Origin: Prochlorococcus sp. AG-432-D11
GTDB lineage: Bacteria; Cyanobacteriota; Cyanobacteriia; PCC-6307; Cyanobiaceae
Direction of reading: 5' to 3'
DNA: 41,421 nucleotides
NCBI GenBank assembly: GCA_003212885.1
Contig: QCOP01000007.1
Span: 1-41,421, forward strand
The translations under genes were made by a program, and so were the position numbers. This document shows, piece after piece, positions 1 through 9,526 of this stretch; position 1 is the first letter of the stretch; each line of letters starts with the position of its first letter. The notes under the pieces are model-generated. The model ran no database searches, was not told where the DNA came from, and saw only the letters and a list, made by a program, of their open reading frames with translations.

Positions 1-232
1 TTTTCAAAGCAGTTTCAAAATCTATAGCTGATTGTTTTTCTGCAGCTTCTAAAGCTTTTTGCTTTGCTCTGCGATGTTCTACTTGCTTCATTACTGCAGG
101 AGTCACATTTTGAGCTTTCCCTTGAGGAAGTAAGAAATTCCTTGCATAGCCTGGGGCAACTTCAATTACATCTCCATCTTTGCCAAGACTGAGAATGTCT
201 TCTTTTAAAACAACTTGTACTCTCTTTGCCAT
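1..232 (-). CDS. rplI: 50S ribosomal protein L9 (partial, C-terminus off the left edge)
   Basis: L9 is a large-subunit ribosomal protein that binds 23S rRNA with its N-terminal domain and projects a second domain away on a long helix. The visible 77 residues begin [20 protein letters not shown] and continue with the L9 signature around [15 protein letters not shown]. They then enter a charged helix ([17 protein letters not shown]), which is the connector helix of the family. The start is the ATG complement at 230-232. The rest of the gene lies outside the window. It is downstream of and co-oriented with the desaturase gene, 42 bases away, so the two may be co-transcribed. Confidence 0.95.
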   Translation of the reverse strand, partial: MAKRVQVVLKEDILSLGKDGDVIEVAPGYARNFLLPQGKAQNVTPAVMKQVEHRRAKQKALEAAEKQSAIDFETALK

Positions 233-274
233 GATTAATGAATCGTGATGTCAATGAAATTTGATATAACTAGC

Positions 275-1207
275 TTAGAGCCCCATGGGAAGACGAATTT
301 TCCTAGCAAGCCCTAATGCATTTAATAATCGAATATGTTGCCATGTAAGGTCAATCTGACCTTTTTGCAATCCTTGCTTGGCAGAACTCGGAAAAGCATG
401 ATGATTGTTATGCCATCCTTCTCCAAAAGTTAATGCTGCTACCCATGCATTGTTCTTAGAGTTATCACCACTATCATAAGGGGCTTTCCCCCAGCAATGC
501 GTTGCAGAATTCACTAACCATGTAATGTGATACACCACCACTAATCTTAAAGGAATCCCCCATAAGACCATCGCCCAGCCATTAATACCAGTTGAAGTGC
601 CGATCCAAAACAGTAGGAACCCTAGAGGGATTTGTAATAAAAGAAAGTATTTGTTTAGGAACCGATAATAAGGATCTTTAATTAAATCGCCACTAAATCT
701 GGGGACAACTGATAAGGCAGGAACATCCTCAAACATCCATCCCATATGGCTCCACCAAAATCCTTTTTGACTATTGTGATGATCAGGCTCGGTATCTGAA
801 AAAGTATGATGATGCCTATGTAGACCAACCCAGTCAATAGGACCATGTTGGCAGCTAATGGCTCCGCATGTCGCAAAGAACCTTTCAAGCCATTTGGGAA
901 CTTTAAAAGATCTGTGAGAGAGCAATCTGTGATAACCCAGTGTTACGCCTAAACATGCTGTCACCCAATAAAGAAAAAATAATGCGATAACACTTTGTAG
1001 ACTCCAAAATTTTGGACTTAATGCATATATAGATAAAAGATGGATTGTTAACATAAAAACTATTGTTCCCCAGCGCCTTTGAAACCTTGAAGGATATAAA
1101 GAAAGATCATTTGACAGCATATGCAGTTTTGCCGAAGCTGCCTTAGCTTGGTCTGCTGGGACTGGCCTCCGTAGAGGAGCGCTGGCCTCAATTACACTCA
1201 AAACCAC
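275..1207 (-). CDS. desC: Acyl-lipid fatty acid desaturase, delta-9 (DesC) type
   Basis: A membrane di-iron desaturase that introduces a double bond into fatty acids esterified to membrane glycerolipids, at the thylakoid or cytoplasmic membrane. The 310 residues carry the three histidine boxes of the family: HRLLSH at 93-98, HRHHH at about 130-134 and HNNHH at about 266-270. Hydrophobic pairs lie at about 48-90 and 190-235, as in acyl-CoA/acyl-lipid delta-9 desaturases. The length and box spacing fit DesC rather than the delta-12 (DesA) type; the exact regiospecificity is inferred. The N-terminal 30 residues are variable, and an internal ATG at residue 30 could be an alternative start. It is divergent from the gene at 1275, with 67 bases between the starts, and upstream of rplI. 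Confidence 0.9.
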   Translation of the reverse strand: MVLSVIEASAPLRRPVPADQAKAASAKLHMLSNDLSLYPSRFQRRWGTIVFMLTIHLLSIYALSPKFWSLQSVIALFFLYWVTACLGVTLGYHRLLSHRSFKVPKWLERFFATCGAISCQHGPIDWVGLHRHHHTFSDTEPDHHNSQKGFWWSHMGWMFEDVPALSVVPRFSGDLIKDPYYRFLNKYFLLLQIPLGFLLFWIGTSTGINGWAMVLWGIPLRLVVVYHITWLVNSATHCWGKAPYDSGDNSKNNAWVAALTFGEGWHNNHHAFPSSAKQGLQKGQIDLTWQHIRLLNALGLARKIRLPMGL

Positions 1208-1274
1208 ATCGATCCAATTTATTGTGGTTTATACTAGCTGATAATGATCCATATCGAAAAACAAAAGTAATCTT

Positions 1275-1991
1275 TTGAATGATGTTTTGACTGCTGGTTT
1301 TAGGGATCGACTTGCTAGTGGGCGCAGAGCGATGGCTCATTTGATTCATGTTTGGCATGAGCGCAACGGATGGTCTCATAAGGTTTTGCCTGCATTATCC
1401 GAAACTTTAGATCTTGGACGTGTTCATAATTCACAGATATCTAATTTGCGTAATGGTAAGCTTTCATCTCCAAGTCCAGAAGTTTTTCTTGCTTTAGCAC
1501 AAGCTAATTATGTTCTTTATCAAGGGATTGGAGTTATTAGGGACCGTCTGATTAATGATCATCCTGAATTGTTGAAGGTACTTTTAGACTCTGCAGAACC
1601 TTTGATAGGTGATAATCACGAACCACTTACTGGAGGAGATTTCTTTGAAATTTTTGTTGGCTTGTCTCCTTTGCCCTCATCTTTTGATTGGTTTATAGAG
1701 GAAGATGAAGCAACTTATATTAGTGCTGCTTTGGCTGATTATTTGTGTGATTTTAAGCCTTGGAGACAATGTCGAGAAGCTGTAATGAATGCATATCCAG
1801 TTCTTAAGCCCCTTAGAAGAGAAAGGTTTGCAGCCGTAATGGCAGGCTTGAAAGATTACACAGCTGAAGAATTGGATGGAGAGTTGCTAGATTTATATGC
1901 TACTTATCAAAAACTCAGTTCATCTGATTTAAGAGGAGTAGATGCTTTTTTGAATGAGTTGCGCCGAAATAAAGTTTTAAATACAAGATAA
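1275..1991 (+). CDS. Conserved-type hypothetical protein with possible N-terminal HTH
   Basis: I do not recognise the family. The 238-residue product has an N-terminal helical stretch, about residues 20-75, around LPALSETLDLGRVHNSQISN and NGKLSSPSPEVFLALAQ. Its pattern resembles an XRE-like helix-turn-helix, with two helices and a S-Q-I-S-N-L-R-N-G-K recognition-like segment. The remainder is acidic and helical with no catalytic motif I can name. There is no signal peptide or membrane segment. The start given is a TTG; an in-frame ATG at 1332 (residue 20) is the alternative and would still keep the HTH-like part. It is divergent from desC with a 67-base shared upstream region, and followed by the PLP-enzyme gene after 55 bases. 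A regulatory role is inference only. Confidence 0.6.
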   Translation: MNDVLTAGFRDRLASGRRAMAHLIHVWHERNGWSHKVLPALSETLDLGRVHNSQISNLRNGKLSSPSPEVFLALAQANYVLYQGIGVIRDRLINDHPELLKVLLDSAEPLIGDNHEPLTGGDFFEIFVGLSPLPSSFDWFIEEDEATYISAALADYLCDFKPWRQCREAVMNAYPVLKPLRRERFAAVMAGLKDYTAEELDGELLDLYATYQKLSSSDLRGVDAFLNELRRNKVLNTR

Positions 1992-2046
1992 TGCAATTGC
2001 TTGATATTGTTTCTAGTAGAATTCTTATTATAAATTTTTCTGCACA

Positions 2047-3327
2047 TTGAATAATAAAAATGAGATCGCTAAAATTGCATCTATATTTGTTGATAATATT
2101 GAAACTAAATTTTCATCTTTAGCTAATATTCGTTCAAAGAGAGTTGGGATTCATATAGAAAAAATTCTTCAATCTTTTAAAATGAATGGATTAGGATCCC
2201 ATCATTTTAGTTCTTCAAATGGATATGCTCATAGCGACATAGGTAGAGATGTTATTGACAAAATTTATGCATGTATATTTGGAGCCGAAAAGGCAGCAGT
2301 AAGGCTTCAATTTGTAAGTGGCACTCATGCGATTGCCTGTTGTTTATTTGGGATTTTACGACCTGGAGATAACCTTTTATCTATTTCTGGAAAACCTTAT
2401 GATACGCTCGAAGAAGTTATTGGATTACGAAAAAAAGGACAAGGTTCATTGATTGAATTTGGAGTCAATTATGAGGAGAATCTGGTTTTTGAAGATCAAT
2501 CAATAAATTATCAATTGTTAGATTCTTTGTTAGTTTTGCCTCGTAAATTAATTTTTTTTCAGAGAAGTTGTGGTTATTCTTGGAGATCAACAATATCAAT
2601 CCAATTAATTCAAGAAGCTTGTACTTATATTCATAAGATACAACCTCAGTGTATTTGTTTTGTTGATAATTGTTATGGTGAATTTGTAGAAGAAAATGAA
2701 CCAACGTTAGTTGGTGCAGATTTAATTGCAGGCTCTTTAATAAAGAATCCTGGAGGGACAATTGTTCCTACAGGTGGTTATGTAGCAGGTAGAGCTGACT
2801 TGGTCGAAAAGGCTTGTTGCCGTTTGACTTCTCCTGGCATTGGAATCAGTGGTGGGATGACTTTTGATTTAAATAGGATTGTCTTACAGGGTTTATTTTT
2901 GGCTCCTCAAATGGTAAGTGAAGCGTTGATTGGTGCAGACATTATTGCTGGTGTATTTTCGGAATTAGGCTTTACTGTGAATCCACTTCCTAATGCTTCT
3001 CGTGGAGATCTGATTCAGGCTATACGGTTTAATTCACCTGAGGCTTTGAAAATAGTATGTAAGGCTTTTCAAGAGGCCTCGCCTGTGGGTTCTTATTTGA
3101 ACCCTATACCAAGCTCAATGCCAGGTTACGAATCAGATTTAATAATGGCCGGAGGCACTTTTGTTGAAGGTAGTACTAGTGAGTTTTCCGCTGATGGCCC
3201 TCTGCGCGCACCTTTCAACTTATTTGTGCAAGGAGGTACTCATAGAGCTCATATAAAAATTGCAATTAGAAATGCTCTTATTGCTCTTTACAATGCTGAT
3301 CTAATAAAATTAGATCACATGGATTAA
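2047..3327 (+). CDS. PLP-dependent enzyme, methionine gamma-lyase / 'aluminium resistance' family
   Basis: A fold-type I PLP protein of the family annotated as methionine gamma-lyase or aluminium resistance protein (PF06838). It is probably a C-S lyase-like cytosolic enzyme, but the substrate in cyanobacteria is not established. The 426 residues include the GSHHFSSSNGYAHSDIGRD N-terminal signature, the FVSGTHAIACCLFGILRPGD cofactor-binding segment, an aspartate in CFVDNCYGEF, and the expected Schiff-base lysine at about K233 in SLIKNPGG. The C-terminal glycine-rich GGTFVEGSTSEFSADGP block is also typical. No ATG or GTG lies between the upstream in-frame stop (2017-2019) and the TTG at 2047, and the next ATG would remove family N-terminal sequence, so TTG is chosen. 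It lies just upstream of gcvH (21 bases), suggesting co-expression with glycine metabolism. Confidence 0.85.
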   Translation: MNNKNEIAKIASIFVDNIETKFSSLANIRSKRVGIHIEKILQSFKMNGLGSHHFSSSNGYAHSDIGRDVIDKIYACIFGAEKAAVRLQFVSGTHAIACCLFGILRPGDNLLSISGKPYDTLEEVIGLRKKGQGSLIEFGVNYEENLVFEDQSINYQLLDSLLVLPRKLIFFQRSCGYSWRSTISIQLIQEACTYIHKIQPQCICFVDNCYGEFVEENEPTLVGADLIAGSLIKNPGGTIVPTGGYVAGRADLVEKACCRLTSPGIGISGGMTFDLNRIVLQGLFLAPQMVSEALIGADIIAGVFSELGFTVNPLPNASRGDLIQAIRFNSPEALKIVCKAFQEASPVGSYLNPIPSSMPGYESDLIMAGGTFVEGSTSEFSADGPLRAPFNLFVQGGTHRAHIKIAIRNALIALYNADLIKLDHMD

Positions 3328-3348
3328 ATTACTAGTTACTTGTGCATA

Positions 3349-3738
3349 ATGGATTTTAATTTTCCTGATCATTTTCGTTTTGCTGATTCTCATGAATATG
3401 CAGTTGTTGATGGCGAGTACGTCCGCATAGGAATTAGTGAATTTGCCGTAGATCAATTGGGAGATATTGTTTTCGTAGAACTCCCGGAAGTAGGTGAGAG
3501 CATAATTCAAGGCAATAGCTTTGGATCTGTTGAGTCTGTAAAAGCTGTTGAAGATATGAATGCTCCTATCAGTGGTGAAATTGTCGAAATTAATCAGCGC
3601 GTTATTGATTCTCCAGAGAATCTGCAAAGTGATCCTCATCAGAAAGGCTGGTTGTTACTAGTAAAACCTGTTGACTTAGATGAATTGAAGCTTCTGATGG
3701 ATGCCAAAGCTTATGCGTCTAAAGTTGTATCTTCATAA
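3349..3738 (+). CDS. gcvH: Glycine cleavage system H protein
   Basis: The lipoyl carrier of the glycine decarboxylase complex; it shuttles the aminomethyl group from P-protein (GcvP) to T-protein and is then reoxidised by L-protein. In cyanobacteria it acts in photorespiratory and C1 metabolism in the cytosol. The lipoylated lysine is K65 in the SVESVKAVEDMNAP motif. The full-length hybrid-motif barrel is present, and 129 residues is the normal family length. The reading frame is open to a TTG at 3340, but the ATG at 3349 gives the canonical N-terminus (MDFNFPDHFRFADSHEYA), so I start there. gcvP follows after 74 bases. gcvT is not in the window and must be elsewhere if the complex is functional. 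Confidence 0.95.
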   Translation: MDFNFPDHFRFADSHEYAVVDGEYVRIGISEFAVDQLGDIVFVELPEVGESIIQGNSFGSVESVKAVEDMNAPISGEIVEINQRVIDSPENLQSDPHQKGWLLLVKPVDLDELKLLMDAKAYASKVVSS

Positions 3739-3812
3739 AATGTGTTTCTGTTTCTTATCAAAATCTTTCAACTTTTATTAGGCTTGATTTCGTTTGAAGT
3801 GCATCCTTCTTC

Positions 3813-6713
3813 ATGAGAAAGGTAAATAGTAATTTTGAGACCTTTGTTAATAGACATGTTGGTCTAACTCCCTTTGAAGAAGAGAAAATTCTGACTCAAC
3901 TTGGTTATTCGACGCTGCAAGAATTTATTGCTTCCGTTGTCCCAAAGGATATTTTAGAAAGTGACCCTATTTCTGAATTATTTATTCATGGTTGTAGTGA
4001 GGCCAATGCATTGTCTGAGCTGACTGAAATAGCTTCTAAAAATGTTTTGCGAAGATCTTTAATTGGACTTGGATATTATGGAACGAAAACTCCTTCAGTA
4101 GTACAGAGACAAATTTTTGAAAACCCTTCTTGGTACACGTCTTATACGCCATATCAAGCGGAAATAGCTCAAGGCCGTTTGGAGGCATTATTTAATTTTC
4201 AAACTTTAATTTCTGAATTGACAGGTCTTCCTATTGCAAATGCATCATTGCTTGATGAAGCAACTGCAGCTGCAGAAGCAATGAGTTTAAGCTATTCGAT
4301 CACAAAGAAAAAATCTGCAAAGAAGTTTTTAGTTGATAAATTTACTTTTCCTCAGACTCTTTCTGTTTTGCAGACAAGAGCAGATTCGTTAAATATTAAC
4401 TTGCAATTATTTGATCCTTTTGCTGATGAAATTGATGAACAAGTGTTTGGAATATATTTACAAATTCCTGCCTGTAATGGTCATTTTTGGGATCCATCTA
4501 TTTGCTCTAAAAAAGCCAAAGATGTTAATGCAATTGTTACTATTGGGATAGATCCCTTGGCGCAAGTTTTGTTAAAGCCTATAGGTGATCTAGGTGCAGA
4601 TATTGCTATTGGTAGTATGCAAAGATTTGGAGTCCCGATTGGTTTTGGTGGTCCTCATGCAGCATTCTTTGCTACAAAAGAGTCTTTTAAACGGCAAATT
4701 CCGGGAAGATTAGTTGGTCAGTCAGTTGATAAAGATGGTAAACCTGCATTGAGGTTGGCTTTGCAAACTAGGGAGCAACATATTCGAAGAGATAAAGCAA
4801 CAAGTAACATTTGTACAGCTCAAGTTCTTCTCGCTATTATTTCATCTTTTTATGCTGTTTATCATGGTAAAGATGGTTTAGAATTAATTGCTAAAAGAGT
4901 ATCTTTCTTTTGTAGATTAATTGAACAATCCTTGAGAAGTTATGGTTATAATATTGAGGATATTTCACGCTTTGATACGATTGATGTTTTTTGCGAAGAA
5001 TCAAAACTGATCCATTTGCTAGGGGCAAAAGAAGGGTTTAATTTTAAGATTTTACCGTTAGGTTCTTCTATTGATGAGTCTGAAGGTTTTGGTATTTCAA
5101 TCGATGAGCTAACAACAGTAAAAGAATTAAATAAACTATCTAGAGTTTTTGCGGATGCGAAAGCTCAGTCTTATCAAGAAATAATTATTAGTGATATAGA
5201 AAAATTCATGCCTTTTAGTGACCTACCATTAAGAAATAAACCTTGGCTTACTCAACCTGTTTTTAATATTTACAGAAGTGAAACAGAACTCCTGAGATAT
5301 ATTCATCGTCTAGCAAATAAGGATTTTTCTTTATCAAATGGAATGATTCCCTTAGGCAGTTGTACTATGAAATTAAATGCTGCTTCTCAATTAATACCTG
5401 TAGGGTGGAATGAGTTTTCTTTATTGCACCCTTTTGTTCCTGATGAGCAATGTTTAGGTTATCAACATTTAATTGATGATCTTGAAAAATGGCTTGCAAT
5501 ATTAACTGGTTTTAAAGGTGTTTCTTTGCAGCCAAATGCTGGTTCTCAAGGGGAATATGCTGGACTTTTAGTTATCAAAGCATGGCATAAATTTAATAAT
5601 CAAATCAATAGAAATATTTGTTTAATTCCTACTAGTGCTCATGGTACTAATCCCGCTAGCGCAGTCATGGCTGGCATGAAAGTTGTTCCAGTTAAGTGTG
5701 ATTTAGAAGGCAATATTGATTTTAAAGATCTTAAGGAAAAGATTGAGGAACATTCAAATAATCTTGCTGCTTTAATGGTTACTTATCCATCTACTCACGG
5801 TGTATTTGAAGAAGGTATTGGACAAATTTGTCAATTAGTTCACTTGCATGGAGGTCAAGTCTATCTTGATGGGGCGAATCTAAATGCCCAGGTTGGTATA
5901 TGTCGCCCTGGCAAGTATGGAGCTGATGTATGTCATTTAAATTTGCATAAGACTTTTTGCATCCCTCATGGAGGAGGTGGTCCAGGTATAGGACCAATAG
6001 CAGTTGCAGAGCATTTGACCCCATTTCTTCCAGGTCATCCTTTTAAATCTGTAGGAGGCCTACGTGATATTGGTGCAATTGCTGCTGCTCCTTATGGCAG
6101 TGCAAGCATCTTGCCAATTAGTTGGATGTATATACGAATGATGGGTGCTAAAGGACTTACAAAAGCAAGTTCTTTGGCTATTTTGTCTGCTAATTATCTG
6201 GCTAATAGGCTGACTAATTATTTCCCTATTCTCTTTAAAGGTGCCAATAATAGAGTCGCTCACGAATGCATTTTAGATTTGAGACCAATTAAAAATTTAA
6301 CGGGAATAGAAGTTGAAGATATCGCTAAACGATTGATGGACTATGGCTTCCATGCTCCTACTGTTAGTTGGCCTGTTGCAGGAACAATGATGGTAGAACC
6401 TACTGAGAGTGAGAGTTTGGGAGAATTGGATCGTTTTTGTGATGCAATGATTGGTATTCGAGAAGAGATTCGTGGAATTGAATCGGGTGAGTTTGATTCT
6501 CAAAATAACCCTATAAAACTTTCTCCTCATACTTTGGAAGAAGTAACCAAGGATAATTGGGACAAACCTTATTCACGCCAAGTAGCTGCATTCCCTTTAC
6601 CAAATCAGATTAAAAACAAGTTCTGGCCTGCTGTGTCAAGGATTAATAATGCTTTTGGAGATAGAAATTTAGTATGTGCATGTACTCCAGTAAAGGATTT
6701 TGAGACAAATTAG
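3813..6713 (+). CDS. gcvP: Glycine dehydrogenase (decarboxylating), P protein
   Basis: The PLP-dependent P-protein decarboxylates glycine and transfers the aminomethyl group to lipoyl-GcvH. At 966 residues it is the single-chain form, with two homologous halves (the N-terminal half starts at [17 protein letters not shown], the C-terminal half at about residue 480), not the split GcvPA/GcvPB form. The Schiff-base lysine is K713 in [18 protein letters not shown]. Other family blocks visible are [26 protein letters not shown] and the C-terminal [11 protein letters not shown]. The start is the ATG at 3813. It is the last of a co-oriented run PLP enzyme-gcvH-gcvP. A 138-base gap with no strong hairpin separates it from the next gene. 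Confidence 0.97.
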   Translation: MRKVNSNFETFVNRHVGLTPFEEEKILTQLGYSTLQEFIASVVPKDILESDPISELFIHGCSEANALSELTEIASKNVLRRSLIGLGYYGTKTPSVVQRQIFENPSWYTSYTPYQAEIAQGRLEALFNFQTLISELTGLPIANASLLDEATAAAEAMSLSYSITKKKSAKKFLVDKFTFPQTLSVLQTRADSLNINLQLFDPFADEIDEQVFGIYLQIPACNGHFWDPSICSKKAKDVNAIVTIGIDPLAQVLLKPIGDLGADIAIGSMQRFGVPIGFGGPHAAFFATKESFKRQIPGRLVGQSVDKDGKPALRLALQTREQHIRRDKATSNICTAQVLLAIISSFYAVYHGKDGLELIAKRVSFFCRLIEQSLRSYGYNIEDISRFDTIDVFCEESKLIHLLGAKEGFNFKILPLGSSIDESEGFGISIDELTTVKELNKLSRVFADAKAQSYQEIIISDIEKFMPFSDLPLRNKPWLTQPVFNIYRSETELLRYIHRLANKDFSLSNGMIPLGSCTMKLNAASQLIPVGWNEFSLLHPFVPDEQCLGYQHLIDDLEKWLAILTGFKGVSLQPNAGSQGEYAGLLVIKAWHKFNNQINRNICLIPTSAHGTNPASAVMAGMKVVPVKCDLEGNIDFKDLKEKIEEHSNNLAALMVTYPSTHGVFEEGIGQICQLVHLHGGQVYLDGANLNAQVGICRPGKYGADVCHLNLHKTFCIPHGGGGPGIGPIAVAEHLTPFLPGHPFKSVGGLRDIGAIAAAPYGSASILPISWMYIRMMGAKGLTKASSLAILSANYLANRLTNYFPILFKGANNRVAHECILDLRPIKNLTGIEVEDIAKRLMDYGFHAPTVSWPVAGTMMVEPTESESLGELDRFCDAMIGIREEIRGIESGEFDSQNNPIKLSPHTLEEVTKDNWDKPYSRQVAAFPLPNQIKNKFWPAVSRINNAFGDRNLVCACTPVKDFETN

Positions 6714-6851
6714 TTTTTTAGGACTGGCCGAGAACCGATTTAATAGTTAAATTTTCAGCGAAAACTAAATTTATGGTTTTTAATTTCCTACATATTTAAG
6801 AGTTCATCCTCTTAGCTATGTGGAGATGTCAACTTTAAGTTTGAGGACAGT

Positions 6852-7109
6852 ATGTCAAAAGACAATCATTCAGCTAATTTTCAACAGCTTGGAAAACATA
6901 ATTTGGACTTTCCTTTCTTTACTGGAGCTCTAGAAGAGATTCTTAGTTCTGGAAAGTTGTTTGAGATAGAAGGGACGAATGTTGTGAGAGTTCCTTTTGG
7001 GGTTCGCAGATCGCGAAAACATCGTCCTACTCATCCTGAAAGATTGGCTACTTTGGTTCTACCTTTTCAACCTCAAGGTTCACCAACCCCTCCTCCACAG
7101 GCTGCATAA
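6852..7109 (+). CDS. Small basic hypothetical protein
   Basis: An 85-residue protein I do not recognise. It has an amphipathic N-terminal part (DFPFFTGALEEILSSGKLFEIE), a basic middle (VPFGVRRSRKHRPTHPERLA) and a proline-rich end (PFQPQGSPTPPPQAA). There is no signal peptide, membrane helix or cysteine pair. An ATG start follows a GAGGA-like sequence at 6843-6847, a plausible ribosome-binding site, which supports real translation. It runs tail-to-tail with sqdX: its TAA ends at 7109 and the sqdX stop begins at 7111, so only one base separates them. The function is unknown. A small nucleic-acid-binding or assembly protein is possible from the charge, but this is speculative. Confidence 0.7.
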   Translation: MSKDNHSANFQQLGKHNLDFPFFTGALEEILSSGKLFEIEGTNVVRVPFGVRRSRKHRPTHPERLATLVLPFQPQGSPTPPPQAA

Positions 7110-7110
7110 T

Positions 7111-8259
7111 TTAAGCAGCTATCTTTGAGGAGTGTTTTTCAAGAACGTCAGTATAAAAACCTTTTAGTTGTTCTGTTGCTTTAAACCATCCCCATCGTTC
7201 AGCTTCTAATCTTGCTGCTTTTCGCATTGCCTTTCTCTCAATTTGATTTCCTAGAAGTTGTTTAGTTGCATTAATCAAACTTTCTGTTCCGTCATTTACT
7301 TCGTCTGGATCGTATAAGCACCCGTTTATCCCATCAGAAATAATATCAGGGATTCCTCCTTTGTTTGCTCCTACTACGGGGCAGCCAGCCGCCATGGCTT
7401 CAAGTAATACTAATCCCAGCGTTTCTGTACTTGAAGGGAACAAGAAGGCATCTCCAGAGGCATATGCACTTGCCAGAGCATCTCCTGAGAGATATCCCAC
7501 AAAAGTTGTTGGGGTATTTTCAAAGATTTTTTCTAATTGTTGTCTATATGGTCCATCTCCAACTAGTGCAAGTCTTGTATGAGGGAGGGCTTCAAGAACT
7601 GGTTTAATTCTTTCAATTTGTTTTTCTGCAGATAATCTTCCTACATAAATCAATAAAGAGCCTTCGTCACTGTTTTCCCCTAATAATTTTTTTCTCATTT
7701 CCTCAGAGCGCAATTCTGGACGAAATGTCTCTGTATCCACTCCTCTTTGCCATAGCGCAGTATGTTGAATTCCTTTTTCACTAAGCTCTTGAACCATCGC
7801 TGAGGAGGTGCACAGATTTAGAGATGCTTGATTATGAGCTGCCTTTAGTAATTCCCAAAGCAATGGCTCTAGCATACCCATTCCATAGTGTTCAAGATAT
7901 TTGGGTAGATGAGTGTGATAGCTAGCTACTAAAGGTATTCCATTTGTTTTTGCCAGCCAAATTCCCCCTAAGCCAAGTACCGCTGGATTGACAACATGAA
8001 TAATGTCAGGCTTAAAGGCTTCAATTGCTCCTGATACTGCTGGTCCAGGAAGACCAAGTTTCAGTTCAGGGTAGAGGGGTAACGGCATTGCTGGCACACC
8101 AATAACTCTTGCTCCCATATATTCATCAGGGCATCCCTCTGGACAAAAAATCAAGACCTCTTCACCAGATTTGGTTAAATTTTCTATTGTTTTAGTCAGT
8201 CTGGTGACAATTCCATCCACTTTTGGGAGAAATGTTTCTGTAAAAAACGCTATCTTCAC
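7111..8259 (-). CDS. sqdX: Sulfoquinovosyltransferase SqdX (sulfolipid synthase)
   Basis: A GT4-family glycosyltransferase that transfers sulfoquinovose from UDP-sulfoquinovose to diacylglycerol, the last step of sulfolipid (SQDG) synthesis at the membrane. The 382 residues start MKIAFFTETFLPKVDGIVTR, the typical SqdX N-terminus. The product has the GT-B nucleotide-sugar region LLIYVGRLSAEKQIERIKP and the GT4 acidic motif ETLGLVLLEAMAAGCPVVG at about 285-305. It lies 15 bases downstream of sqdB on the same strand, so substrate synthesis and transfer are encoded together. Sulfolipids substitute for phospholipids in low-phosphate oceans. Confidence 0.93.
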   Translation of the reverse strand: MKIAFFTETFLPKVDGIVTRLTKTIENLTKSGEEVLIFCPEGCPDEYMGARVIGVPAMPLPLYPELKLGLPGPAVSGAIEAFKPDIIHVVNPAVLGLGGIWLAKTNGIPLVASYHTHLPKYLEHYGMGMLEPLLWELLKAAHNQASLNLCTSSAMVQELSEKGIQHTALWQRGVDTETFRPELRSEEMRKKLLGENSDEGSLLIYVGRLSAEKQIERIKPVLEALPHTRLALVGDGPYRQQLEKIFENTPTTFVGYLSGDALASAYASGDAFLFPSSTETLGLVLLEAMAAGCPVVGANKGGIPDIISDGINGCLYDPDEVNDGTESLINATKQLLGNQIERKAMRKAARLEAERWGWFKATEQLKGFYTDVLEKHSSKIAA

Positions 8260-8274
8260 TGTAGTTTACTAACT

Positions 8275-9468
8275 TTAGGTCTTTTTGATGGCTTTTGCTT
8301 GACTAGAAGTCCAGGCAGATATGCATGGAATTCTTTTCTGATCACACCGATCAGTCCAACGTTTGGCAACGTCAACTACTTCAGTTAAAAGTCCATTGTC
8401 CAGGGTAGTTGGATTCAGGCCAAGTTCAAGGAAGCATTTGTTATCAACAATTAGATCATTTTCAACTGCTTCATTTCGTGGATTAGGTAAATAATTGATT
8501 GTTGCATTAGTCAGTTCAGCAACTTTCTTGGCTAGTTCACCAACTTGATGACTTTCAGTCATCTGATTAAAAATTTTGACCCTTTCTCCGGATTGTGGAG
8601 GGTTCTCTAGTGCTAATTGTACGCATTTAACTGAATCTTCAATATGAATGAATGCTCTTGTTTGTCCTCCTGTTCCATGAACTGTAAGAGGGTAATTGAT
8701 TGCAGCTTGCATTAGGAACCTATTTAGTACTGTTCCGTAATCACCGTCATAATCAAAACGGTTTGTTAAACGAGGATCTTTTAAGGTTGCTTTAGTATTG
8801 GTACCCCAAACAATTCCTTGATGAAGGTCAGTGATTCTAATATTGTCGTTTTTGTTGTAATAAAGAAAAAGCAGTTGATCTAGCGTTTTTGTCATGTGAT
8901 AAACGCTTCCTGGGCTAGCAGGGTGAAGGATTTCTTCTTCAAATCTTGTTCCATCTGGTTGTGGAACTTCTACTTTTAAGTAACCCTCTGGAATCGTTGC
9001 TCCTCTGTGAGATCCATATCCATAGACTCCCATTGTACCCAAATGAACAATATGTACATCCAACCCAGATTCAACGATAGCTGCAAGAAGATTATGCGTT
9101 CCATTGACATTGTTATCAACGGTATATCTTTTTGTTGAGCTGCTTTTCATTGAGTAAGGAGCAGCACGTTGTTCAGCAAAATGAACAATTGAGTCAGGCT
9201 TTTCATCAATGATCAGATCCAACAACCTTTGATATTCTTTGGCAATATCAAGTTGGATAAATCTCATTGGGTTGTTGCTCACTTCTTCCCAGGCTTTTAA
9301 ACGATCGCCTATTGAAGAAATAGGAGTCAGAGACTCTACTTCGAGATCAATATCTATTTTTCTGCGGCTTAGGTTATCTAAGATGACAACGTCGTGGCCT
9401 TGATCGGCCAAATTTACAGAACAAGGCCAGCCACAAAAGCCGTCACCACCAAGAACGAAAATTTTCAC
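8275..9468 (-). CDS. sqdB: UDP-sulfoquinovose synthase SqdB
   Basis: A short-chain dehydrogenase/epimerase-type enzyme that converts UDP-glucose and sulfite to UDP-sulfoquinovose using bound NAD+. The 397 residues begin MKIFVLGGDGFCGWPCSVNL, with the family's GGDGFCGWP dinucleotide-binding turn, followed by DNLSRRKIDIDLEVESLTPI, the SqdB signature. The Y-x-x-x-K catalytic pair is visible in SVYHMTKTLDQ. The length matches the family. It is 15 bases ahead of sqdX, and its own start is 58 bases downstream of the small membrane-protein gene. The start is the ATG at 9468. Confidence 0.96.
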   Translation of the reverse strand: MKIFVLGGDGFCGWPCSVNLADQGHDVVILDNLSRRKIDIDLEVESLTPISSIGDRLKAWEEVSNNPMRFIQLDIAKEYQRLLDLIIDEKPDSIVHFAEQRAAPYSMKSSSTKRYTVDNNVNGTHNLLAAIVESGLDVHIVHLGTMGVYGYGSHRGATIPEGYLKVEVPQPDGTRFEEEILHPASPGSVYHMTKTLDQLLFLYYNKNDNIRITDLHQGIVWGTNTKATLKDPRLTNRFDYDGDYGTVLNRFLMQAAINYPLTVHGTGGQTRAFIHIEDSVKCVQLALENPPQSGERVKIFNQMTESHQVGELAKKVAELTNATINYLPNPRNEAVENDLIVDNKCFLELGLNPTTLDNGLLTEVVDVAKRWTDRCDQKRIPCISAWTSSQAKAIKKT

Positions 9469-9526
9469 CTAAATCTCCTCTAGGTAAGATCGAAAGACTT
9501 AACTTATGAAAGCTACTACAGGGTTT

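Noticed and set aside
3340-3348. TTG start for gcvH, nine bases upstream of the ATG
   Set aside because: The ATG at 3349 gives the canonical GcvH N-terminus and usual length of 129 residues.
1992-3812. Glycine riboswitch upstream of the gcv genes
   Set aside because: The gaps at 1992-2046 and 3739-3812 are too short and lack the conserved glycine-aptamer sequences.
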